Notes under the pieces: generated by a model
What the model was told of the DNA's origin: nothing
What the model saw: only the letters and a program-made list of their open reading frames with translations
The model's database searches: none
Assembly (NCBI GenBank): GCA_021158595.1
Contig: JAGGUF010000049.1
Coordinates: 1 to 7,985 of the forward strand
Origin: a bacterium
GTDB lineage: Bacteria > Patescibacteriota > Minisyncoccia > Minisyncoccales > GCA-002788555
DNA length: 7,985 bases
Direction of reading: 5' to 3'
Program-made: the position numbers and the translations under genes
Shown here: one piece after another, positions 1-6,305 of the stretch
Layout of the letters: the number at the start of each line of letters is the position of its first letter
Position numbering within the stretch: position 1 is the first letter of the stretch

Positions 1-5
1 ATAAA

Positions 6-10
6 AAGGA
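6..10 (+). promoter_or_regulatory. Shine-Dalgarno site of the ilvE-like gene
   Basis: The sequence AAGGA lies 6 nt before the ATG at 17. This is good spacing for a ribosome binding site and supports that start. Nothing further upstream is visible, so the promoter and any leader of the aromatic cluster lie outside the window. Confidence 0.7.
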
Positions 11-16
11 TAATTT

Positions 17-913
17 ATGAAAGAGGTTGAAAAAATTTGGTTTAATGGAAGATTTGTAGACTGGAAGGATGCCGAGATTCATATCTTAACTCACACCCTC
101 CATTATGGAGGAGGAGTGTTTGAAGGGATAAGAGCGTATGATACAGAAAAAGGATCTGCTGTTTTTAGGTTAAGAGATCATTTAAAAAGGCTTTTTTATT
201 CTGCCTCTTGTTTGGAGATGGAAATCCCTTTTTCTCAGAAAGAATTAGAAAAAGCAATTTTGCAATTAATCAAAATCAACCAAGTAAAGGAATGCTATAT
301 CAGACCCATTGCCATTTTTGGATATGGAAAAATGGGATTAAATCCCAAAGGGACACCGGTAGATGTGGCTATTGTTCTTTGGCCCTGGAAGGCATATCTT
401 GGAGAAAAACCCATAAGCGTAAAGGTGACAAAATATATTAGAATTCATCCAAAATCAACCATACCTGATGCAAAGATTACTGGTCATTATGTCAACTCTA
501 TTTTGGCTAGTTTAGAGGCTCAGAAGGCAGGGTTTGAAGAATCACTCTTTCTGGATTTTGAAGGTTTTGTGGCTGAAGGTCCGGGAGAAAATATCTTTAT
601 GGTAAAAAACAAAAGACTTTTTACTCCTTCCAGTGGCTCTATTCTTCCAGGTATTACTCGGGATACTGTTCTTAAAATTGCTAAAGATTTAGGAATTAAA
701 GCAGAAGAGAAAAAAATAACTTTGGAGGAATTAAAGAGGGCAGATGAGGCTTTTTTTGCTGGCACAGCGGTAGAGATCTGTCCTATAGGAAGGATTGATC
801 AGACCTTAATCAATAATGGAAGGATGGGTGGAATTACCCAAAAAATAAAAAACTTATATCAGAGGATTGTTCATGGAAAAGAAAGAAAATATCTTAATTG
901 GTTGCAACTATAA
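17..913 (+). CDS. ilvE: Branched-chain (probably also aromatic) amino-acid aminotransferase, PLP fold-type IV
   Basis: A complete 298-residue class IV aminotransferase, close to the usual length of about 300 for IlvE. Visible family features are the N-terminal FNGRFVDW segment (residues 9-16), HYGGGVFEGIRAY (29-41), YIRP (94-97), the probable PLP lysine K153 in DAKITGHYVNS, EGPGENIF (187-194), PGITRDTV (211-218) and GTAVEI (249-254). The C-terminus, IVHGK then YLNWL, is typical of the IlvE branch rather than D-amino-acid aminotransferase or aminodeoxychorismate lyase. The family transfers amino groups between glutamate and branched-chain 2-oxoacids in the cytoplasm. Many members also accept phenylpyruvate and hydroxyphenylpyruvate. 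Its place at the head of a Phe/Tyr cluster suggests that it makes the last transamination here; this is an inference from context. The last 41 nt overlap the next ORF. The start is supported by AAGGA at 6-10. Confidence 0.93.
   Translation: MKEVEKIWFNGRFVDWKDAEIHILTHTLHYGGGVFEGIRAYDTEKGSAVFRLRDHLKRLFYSASCLEMEIPFSQKELEKAILQLIKINQVKECYIRPIAIFGYGKMGLNPKGTPVDVAIVLWPWKAYLGEKPISVKVTKYIRIHPKSTIPDAKITGHYVNSILASLEAQKAGFEESLFLDFEGFVAEGPGENIFMVKNKRLFTPSSGSILPGITRDTVLKIAKDLGIKAEEKKITLEELKRADEAFFAGTAVEICPIGRIDQTLINNGRMGGITQKIKNLYQRIVHGKERKYLNWLQL
861..866 (+). promoter_or_regulatory. Shine-Dalgarno site for the 55-residue ORF
   Basis: AGAGGA lies 6 nt before the ATG at 873, inside the 3' end of the ilvE-like gene. 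It is one of the better ribosome-binding sites in the cluster and is the main reason for treating the following short ORF as translated. Confidence 0.5.
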
Positions 914-1040
914 TAGAGAAGAGTTTAGGCAAAAATCAGTTATTGCTCCGGTTTGTGTGGGACAAATTTCAGGTTTTGGAGAAGAGAGTTATCTTTTAGG
1001 ATTATTGGGTTTAGTTAAATATTTATCAAATAAAAGATAA
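873..1040 (+). CDS. Unrecognised 55-residue protein between ilvE and aroK
   Basis: A short ORF in a different frame from the ilvE-like gene, starting 41 nt before that gene's stop. It begins MEKKENILIGC and ends LLGLLGLVKYLSNKR. It contains two cysteines (C11 and C28), a PVCVGQISGFG segment and a hydrophobic C-terminal helix-like stretch. I do not recognise a family. Evidence for translation is the well-spaced AGAGGA site, codon use like its neighbours, the lack of any other gene in the 126 nt between ilvE and aroK, and a TAATG junction in which its stop shares one base with the aroK ATG. That junction suggests translational coupling to aroK. The opening residues resemble those of AroK (MQEKKNIVLIG), but nothing after them does. 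It could be a small accessory protein or the remnant of a larger gene. Confidence 0.55.
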   Translation: MEKKENILIGCNYNREEFRQKSVIAPVCVGQISGFGEESYLLGLLGLVKYLSNKR

Positions 1041-1576
1041 TGCAAGAGAAGAAAAATATTGTCCTTATCGGATTTATGGCCACTGGCAAGTCCAGCGTGG
1101 CTCATCTTTTGGCTAAAAGATTAAATAAAAGGGTTGTGAGTACAGATAGTTTAATTGAAAAGAAATCCAAAAAGACTATTCCTCAGATATTTAAGCAAGA
1201 TGGAGAGATTCGTTTCAGGGAACTTGAAATTCAAGTGGTGAAAAAGGTTTCAGAGATGAAAAATATAATTGTGGACTGTGGAGGAGGAGTGGTTTTAAAT
1301 AAAATAAATATTGATAGACTAAAAAAGAATGGAATAATTATTCTTTTAACAGCAAAGCCTGAGGAAATATTAAAGAGAGAAAACAAAGAGAAAGGAGCAA
1401 GGCCCCTTCTTTCTAAGAAAGAAAAACTGAAGGTGATTAAAGAACTCCTTAATTTTAGAAAACCTTTTTATGAAGGTTCCTGTGATTATAAGATAAATAC
1501 AAGTAAATTATCTATAGAAGAGGTAGGGGAGAAGATAATTAAAATTTATAATGCTAAAGAGAATAAAAAGTTTTGA
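1040..1576 (+). CDS. aroK: Shikimate kinase
   Basis: Phosphorylates shikimate at O3 with ATP, the fifth step of the chorismate pathway, in the cytoplasm. The protein has 178 residues, normal for AroK/AroL. The P-loop is GFMATGKS (11-18). The shikimate-binding aspartate is D36, followed by the R-x-R-x-E stretch with R58 and E61. The glycine-rich shikimate site is CGGG (80-83). R121 in RPLL is the lid arginine, and R140 in NFRKPFY is the C-terminal substrate arginine. All expected functional residues are present, so the enzyme should be active. This is the bacterial NMP-kinase-like type, not the GHMP-type kinase most archaea use. The ATG overlaps the preceding TAA by one base and has no clear Shine-Dalgarno site, so coupled translation from the short upstream ORF is likely. 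Confidence 0.95.
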   Translation: MQEKKNIVLIGFMATGKSSVAHLLAKRLNKRVVSTDSLIEKKSKKTIPQIFKQDGEIRFRELEIQVVKKVSEMKNIIVDCGGGVVLNKINIDRLKKNGIIILLTAKPEEILKRENKEKGARPLLSKKEKLKVIKELLNFRKPFYEGSCDYKINTSKLSIEEVGEKIIKIYNAKENKKF

Positions 1577-1594
1577 ATCTTTTTCGTATTTAAT

Positions 1595-1891
1595 ATGAAA
1601 AATCTGTCTGCTCAACAGAATCTTAAAAGATTAAGAGAGCAAATAGATAAGGTTGATCAAAAACTACTTAAACTTCTTGCAGAGAGATTTAAAATAACTC
1701 AAAAGGTTGGAGAGTATAAAAAGAAATATAAATTGCCCCCTGAAGACAAAAAGAGAGAAAGAGAGATTTTTCAAAAGTTAGACTTGTTATCTAAAAAATT
1801 AGGATTAGATGCTGGTTTGGTAAAAGAAATATTTAGGTTAATTATTAAAAATGTCAAAAAAAGGCATAAGAAGATTCAAAAAGAAAGATAA
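1595..1891 (+). CDS. aroQ: Chorismate mutase, AroQ class, stand-alone
   Basis: Rearranges chorismate to prephenate. The 98 residues fit a single all-helical AroQ domain. Residues matching the E. coli P-protein mutase site (R11, R28, K39, D48, R51, E52) are R14 in RLREQIDKVDQKLLKLL, R31, K42, D51, R54 and E55. At the C-terminus, the usual serine and glutamine of the last helix (I-I-x-x-S-x-x-x-Q) fall at V87 and H91 by my hand alignment. Those residues lie in the 41-nt stretch that also encodes the start of TyrA-PheA in another frame. The gene follows aroK after 18 nt without an obvious Shine-Dalgarno site. In E. coli this domain is fused to TyrA or PheA. Here it is directly upstream of a TyrA-PheA fusion but out of frame with it. 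Confidence 0.9.
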   Translation: MKNLSAQQNLKRLREQIDKVDQKLLKLLAERFKITQKVGEYKKKYKLPPEDKKREREIFQKLDLLSKKLGLDAGLVKEIFRLIIKNVKKRHKKIQKER

Positions 1892-3563
1892 ACCCTTGAT
1901 TGGTATTGTGGGAGGCAAGGGGAGGATGGGGAGTTGGTTTAAAAACTTCTTTGAAAAACAAGGACTGAAAGTAATAATCTCAGATGTTGATACAAAACTT
2001 TCCAATCAAGAACTGGCAAAGCATTCAGATGTTGTAATTGTCTCAGTTCCTATTAAACAGACCCTAAGGGTAATACAAGAGATAGTACCTTACCTCAGAA
2101 AGGATGCTTTATTGGCAGATATTACCTCTATAAAGACAGAGCCTGTTAAGGCAATGAGAAAGGCTAAGTCTGGTGTTTTGGGAATGCATCCTTTATTTGG
2201 GCCTTTGGTTCCCAATTTAGAAAATCAGAATATAGTATTCTGTGAAGTTAAAAAGAATAAATGGACAACATTTCTAAAGAAACTTTTTATAAAGAATAAG
2301 GCAAAAATTATTGAAATTTCTCCTGAAGACCATGATAGACAGATGGCCTTCTTGCAATCGTTGACTCATTTTTCAAATATCAGTTTTTCTCATTTTCTTT
2401 ATACTCAGAAATTTAAACCCTTGCCTTCTTTTCTTACCCCTACCTTTAGGCTTCAGAGTTTGGTTTTTGGAAGGATTCTGGCTCAAAATCCAGAATTATA
2501 TGCAGATATAGAGCTTAAAAACCCCTATTTCAAACAACTCTCCAAGGAATATATAAAAGAGATCCTTTCTTTTCAGAAGAGTATAGAAAAGGAAGATTAC
2601 CAAGAGTTTAAAAAAAGATTTAAAGAGGCTTCTTCTTATTTGTCTAACTTTGTAAAGATAGCCGAAGAGAAAACTACAGAGATTTTGAAAACAATAGAAA
2701 AACAGCCAGTTAAAATTGGTTCTTTAAAAAAAATAAAAATTAAGAAAGCAAAAATAGGATTTTTGGGACCGAAATACACCTTTTCTTGGACAGCCGCTAA
2801 AAAAATATCCAACTCCAATTCTTCTCTAATTCCTTTTTTCACCATTAAAGAGGTTTTTATGAGAGTGAACAATTTAGAGGTTGACTTAGCAGTAGTACCC
2901 ATTCAAAATGCCATTAGCGGAATTGTTTCTGAAACAATGTATCAATTTATTGATTATCCTCTTTTCTCTTTAGGTTCGTTTAAAATTCCTATTCACTATT
3001 GCCTCTTGTCCAAAGAAAAATCCCTTAAAGATATAAAAATAGTTAAATCTCATCCTCAGGCATTATCCCAATGCAGAATTTGGCTTGGAGAACATTTACC
3101 TAAGGCATTGAAAATTCCTACCCCAAGTACTGTCTCTGCTCTTTCCGAAAGACCAACTCCCTCAGAGACTGGATTTATAGTTCCTTTGGAAGCAGCCTCA
3201 GAGTTTAAACTCACTATTTTGGCAAGGAATATAGAAGATAAAAAAGAAAACTTCACCAGGTTTTTGGTAATTGGAAGAGAGTTAGATAAATCCCTTTTAA
3301 GAAAAATCAATCTTTATGCCAGAAATACCTTGCTTTTGCTTTCTGTTTACGACAGAGTGGGAATTTTAAGGGATATCTTAAATATATTTGCCAACCGAGG
3401 TATAAATCTTTCTGCCCTGCATTCAATTCCTTCCATTTTCCATCCCTGGGATTATCTTTTTTTCTTAGAAGTTGAAAAGTCCTACTTTTCTCCTGGAATA
3501 AGAGATATTTTAAGAGATTTAAATCAATACTGTCCCTTTGTTAGGGTTTTAGGGGTAGCATAG
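1851..3563 (+). CDS. Bifunctional prephenate dehydrogenase / prephenate dehydratase with C-terminal ACT domain
   Basis: A 570-residue fusion handling both fates of prephenate. Residues about 14-283 form the TyrA part: the Rossmann motif IGIVGGKGRMG (17-27), D45 at the end of the second strand (nucleotide-binding position), DITSIK (90-95), GMHPLFGP (111-118, with H113 as the likely catalytic histidine) and HDRQMAFLQSLTHF (161-174). This part would oxidise prephenate to 4-hydroxyphenylpyruvate. Residues about 300-475 form the PheA dehydratase: KIGFLGPKYTFS (301-312), PIQNAISG (350-357), SHPQALSQC (400-408) and NFTRF (467-471, with catalytic T469). This part would make phenylpyruvate. Residues about 487-560 are an ACT domain with DRVGIL and RGINL. 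Two signatures are unusual: the common ENS/ENT triad reads QNA, and the ACT motif ESRP reads HSIP (524-527). TyrA-PheA fusions are known, for example with a mutase domain in Archaeoglobus. The ATG at 1851 lies within aroQ; a stop at 1839-1841 in the same frame rules out a longer form. Confidence 0.92.
   Translation: MSKKGIRRFKKKDKPLIGIVGGKGRMGSWFKNFFEKQGLKVIISDVDTKLSNQELAKHSDVVIVSVPIKQTLRVIQEIVPYLRKDALLADITSIKTEPVKAMRKAKSGVLGMHPLFGPLVPNLENQNIVFCEVKKNKWTTFLKKLFIKNKAKIIEISPEDHDRQMAFLQSLTHFSNISFSHFLYTQKFKPLPSFLTPTFRLQSLVFGRILAQNPELYADIELKNPYFKQLSKEYIKEILSFQKSIEKEDYQEFKKRFKEASSYLSNFVKIAEEKTTEILKTIEKQPVKIGSLKKIKIKKAKIGFLGPKYTFSWTAAKKISNSNSSLIPFFTIKEVFMRVNNLEVDLAVVPIQNAISGIVSETMYQFIDYPLFSLGSFKIPIHYCLLSKEKSLKDIKIVKSHPQALSQCRIWLGEHLPKALKIPTPSTVSALSERPTPSETGFIVPLEAASEFKLTILARNIEDKKENFTRFLVIGRELDKSLLRKINLYARNTLLLLSVYDRVGILRDILNIFANRGINLSALHSIPSIFHPWDYLFFLEVEKSYFSPGIRDILRDLNQYCPFVRVLGVA
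3551..3555 (+). promoter_or_regulatory. Possible Shine-Dalgarno site for the aroA-aroC fusion
   Basis: AGGGG near the end of the tyrA-pheA frame lies 12 nt before the ATG at 3568. The spacing is longer than ideal. The start also follows the preceding TAG by only 4 nt, so re-initiation could contribute. Confidence 0.35.
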
Positions 3564-3567
3564 AATT

Positions 3568-5934
3568 ATGTCTGAGATAAAATTAATCTTAAATAAAAGT
3601 GGAGTAAAAGGAGAGGTGACAGTTCCTTCTTCCAAAAGTTTTACCCACAGAGCAATAATTGCGGCTAGTTTAGCAGAGGGAATCTCTAAGATTTATAAAC
3701 CTTTAATCTGCGAGGATACCTTAGCCACCCTTAGAGCCTGCAAGATTTTAGGAGCCAAGATAGAATTTAATCAAGGGTTTCTGGAGATAAAAGGAATAGG
3801 AGCGAGGAAAAGAAAAATAAGTTCTTGCTTTATTAACTGCCGAGACTCAGGTTCGACTATAAGGTTTATTACTCCCTTAGCGGGAATTTTTTGCCGATCG
3901 GCTAACATTACAGGAAGCCAGAGCCTTCTCCAGAGACCTATGGAGCCTTTGGTAAAAGCCTTAAGACAATTAAATTTTAATATAGACTTTAAAAATTCTG
4001 GGATTTTTATCAAAAGTAGTTCTCCCAAATCTGCAACAGTGAGAATTCCAGGAAATATAAGTTCTCAATATATTTCGGGGTTATTATTTGCTCTTCCTCT
4101 TTTGAGTAAAGAAAGCACTATTTTAGTAACCACAGAGGTAGAATCAAAAAATTATATATTAATGACCCTGGACGTATTAAAAGAATTTGGAATTGAAATT
4201 AAACCTTCCTTCAATTTAAGAAGATTTATCATTAGAGGAGGTCAGCAATATAGAGCAAGGAACTACAAAATAGAAGGGGACTATTCAGCCAGTGCCTTTC
4301 TTTTTGCTGCCGGAGTGTTAGCAGGAAAAGATAAGGTTATTATAAAAGGATTAAATCCATCTTCGTTGCAAGGAGATGCTCAGATTGTGATGCTTCTAAA
4401 AAGAATGGGAGGAGATATAGAATTTTCTGAAGGTAATTTTAGAGTAAAAAAGAGCAAACTCAGAGCCATAAATATTGATGCTAAAGACATTCCAGACCTT
4501 GTTCCTGTCTTAGCAGTGGTAGCCTCTCAAGCAAAAGGAGAGACTATTATCAGAAATGTCCAGCGTCTTAAAATAAAAGAGTCAAATCGTCTGGAAGGGA
4601 TTGTTTCTCAACTGAAGAAAATGGGTGCCTTTATTAAGGAAGATAAAAACATTTTAAAAATCAAAGGACCAACCCAATTAACGGGAGCCTTAATTGACAG
4701 TTATAATGATCATAGAATAACTATGGCTTTTACTATTGCTGGACTGATAGCCCGAGGTTCTACTGTGATTTCAAATCCTACTTGTGTTAAAAAATCCTAT
4801 CCTGAATTTTTTGATGATATTAGAAAATTAGGCGTAAATCTAATTCCTATTACTTCTCCCTTTGGGAAGAGAATTCAACTCTCTGTTTATGGAGATTCTC
4901 ATGGAAAGAAAATTGGGGCTGAAATAAAGGGAATACCCAAGGGGGTAAAGATAACAAAAAGAGAGATACAATCAGAGATGGAAAAGAGAAGAAGTATTAG
5001 CGATCTCTCTACCGACAGAAAGGAGCCAGACAAGATTCGGGTAATAAAAGGGATTAAAAGAGGAGTGACCACAGGAGAACCGATCAAGATAGAAATTTTG
5101 AATAAAAATGTTCATTCTCGCTCTTATGAGTTAATAAAAACCACTCCTCGGCCAGGACATGCAGACTTTACAGCAAGAACCAAATATGCCAGCGTTTTTG
5201 ATTACCGAGGAGGAGGATTTGCTTCAGGAAGGATGACAGCAGCCATGGTGGCCGCTGGAGCCATTGCTAAGAAGTTTTTAAAAGAGAGAGGAATAAAGAT
5301 AAGAGCCTATGTGAGACAAATAGGAGACATAAGGTTAAATAAGGAATTGAATTTTCAAGAGATAGAAAAAAATACCTATTCTAATCCGGTTAGATGTCCT
5401 GATTCCAAAATAGCAAAGAGAATGGAAAAGAGGATAAAAAATGTAAAGAAGAAGGGTGATTCCATTGGAGGAATAGTTGAATGCAGAATTATTGGTTTGC
5501 CGGTGGGAATAGGAGAACCTCTTTTTTATTCTGTGGAAAGTGTTATTTCTCAGGCAATGTTTTCTATACCAGGTATAAAAGGAGTAGAATTCGGTTCTGG
5601 ATTTAGGGCAGTTGAAATGTTAGGAAGTGAACATAACGATCCTTTCTCTTTTGACAAAAACAAGAATATCATTACTAAATCAAATAACAGTGGAGGTATT
5701 TTGGGAGGAATCACCAATTCAATGCCTGTCTATTTTAGAATAGCAGTTAAGCCCACTTCTTCTATTGGAATTGAGCAAGAGACCATTGATCTTCAGACCT
5801 TTCAGGAGACAAAAATCAAGGTAAGGGGAAGACATGATCCCTGCATTGCTATTAGAGTCCCTCCTATTGTAGAAGCAATGACTGCTATCTCTATTGCTGA
5901 TTTATATTTAAGAGAAGAGGAGATAAATTTTTGA
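3568..5934 (+). CDS. AroA-AroC fusion: EPSP synthase joined to chorismate synthase
   Basis: A 788-residue protein combining the sixth and seventh steps of the shikimate pathway. Residues 1 to about 427 are a whole EPSP synthase: PSSKS (20-24), HR (27-28), DSGSTIRF (93-100), QRPMEPL (122-128), SSQYISG (165-171), EGDYSAS (236-242), DIPDLVP (307-313, with catalytic aspartate D310), KESNRLEGI (337-345), DHR (381-383) and KSYPEFF (409-415). Residues about 430-788 are a whole chorismate synthase: SPFGKR (430-435), GDSHG (442-446), RPGHADFTA (528-536), DYRGGGFASGRMTA (545-558), SGFRAVEMLGSEHND (677-691), NNSGGILGGI (706-715) and GRHDPC (754-759). The second catalytic histidine is H531. Only two or three residues separate the domains. 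No Met occurs between M386 and M471, so a separate AroC start is unlikely. The usual RRxPG loop of AroC reads RRSISD here. Substrate transfer of EPSP between domains is conceivable but unproven. Confidence 0.93.
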   Translation: MSEIKLILNKSGVKGEVTVPSSKSFTHRAIIAASLAEGISKIYKPLICEDTLATLRACKILGAKIEFNQGFLEIKGIGARKRKISSCFINCRDSGSTIRFITPLAGIFCRSANITGSQSLLQRPMEPLVKALRQLNFNIDFKNSGIFIKSSSPKSATVRIPGNISSQYISGLLFALPLLSKESTILVTTEVESKNYILMTLDVLKEFGIEIKPSFNLRRFIIRGGQQYRARNYKIEGDYSASAFLFAAGVLAGKDKVIIKGLNPSSLQGDAQIVMLLKRMGGDIEFSEGNFRVKKSKLRAINIDAKDIPDLVPVLAVVASQAKGETIIRNVQRLKIKESNRLEGIVSQLKKMGAFIKEDKNILKIKGPTQLTGALIDSYNDHRITMAFTIAGLIARGSTVISNPTCVKKSYPEFFDDIRKLGVNLIPITSPFGKRIQLSVYGDSHGKKIGAEIKGIPKGVKITKREIQSEMEKRRSISDLSTDRKEPDKIRVIKGIKRGVTTGEPIKIEILNKNVHSRSYELIKTTPRPGHADFTARTKYASVFDYRGGGFASGRMTAAMVAAGAIAKKFLKERGIKIRAYVRQIGDIRLNKELNFQEIEKNTYSNPVRCPDSKIAKRMEKRIKNVKKKGDSIGGIVECRIIGLPVGIGEPLFYSVESVISQAMFSIPGIKGVEFGSGFRAVEMLGSEHNDPFSFDKNKNIITKSNNSGGILGGITNSMPVYFRIAVKPTSSIGIEQETIDLQTFQETKIKVRGRHDPCIAIRVPPIVEAMTAISIADLYLREEEINF

Positions 5935-5956
5935 TATATTCAGTTTAGATTAATAT

Positions 5957-6301
5957 TTATAAATTAGTAAGTTTTTTAATTTGGGTTAAGAAGTTTTCAC
6001 TTTCTGGAATTTTTAACATTAATCTTCCTCCACCAAATATCTTTTTCAAAAAACCACCTCCTTCTGATTTCCAAGAAATCTCGATTCCCAAAAGAGGCAG
6101 TTTTTTCACTCCTTTTAACTGCTCTAATTTTACCCTAACTTTTGGTTTAGAAAGATTGTTCGAATAAACAAAGATCAACTCCTCTTTCGTCAAAACCAAA
6201 AACCCTTTCTCTTTCCAATACTCATCTATCTCTTCTGCCTGCCAGATACCAACCAGTTTATCTTTGTCTATGTTTAGTTTTTGTAAAATTTCTTCTCGCA
6301 T
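5957..6301 (-). CDS. Small protein, possibly with a PH/GRAM-like fold
   Basis: A 114-residue soluble protein without a signal peptide or membrane segment. The middle part (about 34-98) alternates short hydrophobic strands with turns: GFLVLTKEELIFV, then KVRVKLEQLKGV, LLGIEISW and GGRLMLKIP. A final amphipathic helix follows (SENFLTQIKKL). That seven-strand-then-helix order, including an FLVLTKEEL start, resembles bacterial PH or GRAM-type domains, but this is a fold guess from pattern only. A glycine-rich loop (GGGFLKKIFGGG, 81-92) precedes the last strand. The gene starts 4 nt after the stop of the upstream membrane-protein gene, so the two are probably co-transcribed and may act together at the membrane. 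There is no clear Shine-Dalgarno site. Its stop lies 22 nt from that of aroA-aroC, which converges on it. Confidence 0.7.
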   Translation of the reverse strand: MREEILQKLNIDKDKLVGIWQAEEIDEYWKEKGFLVLTKEELIFVYSNNLSKPKVRVKLEQLKGVKKLPLLGIEISWKSEGGGFLKKIFGGGRLMLKIPESENFLTQIKKLTNL

Positions 6302-6305
6302 ATTT

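Noticed and set aside
208..765. Short frames within the ilvE-like gene on both strands
   Set aside because: They lie fully inside a well-supported aminotransferase and have no recognisable domain.
873..1040. The 55-residue ORF as a decayed aroK copy
   Set aside because: Only the first ten or so residues resemble AroK, a likely chance match. There is no P-loop or other kinase motif.
1857..1863. Classical -1 slippery site at the aroQ/tyrA junction
   Set aside because: A -1 shift leads to the third frame, which stops at 1867-1869. Only +1 (or -2) reaches tyrA-pheA.
2636..3310. Two minus-strand frames (84-88 residues) opposite tyrA-pheA
   Set aside because: The plus-strand protein has clear dehydratase and ACT motifs here; the antisense frames show none.
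5935..5956. Possible bidirectional terminator between the convergent genes
   Set aside because: The 22 nt are A+T-rich but contain no stem-loop followed by a T-run.
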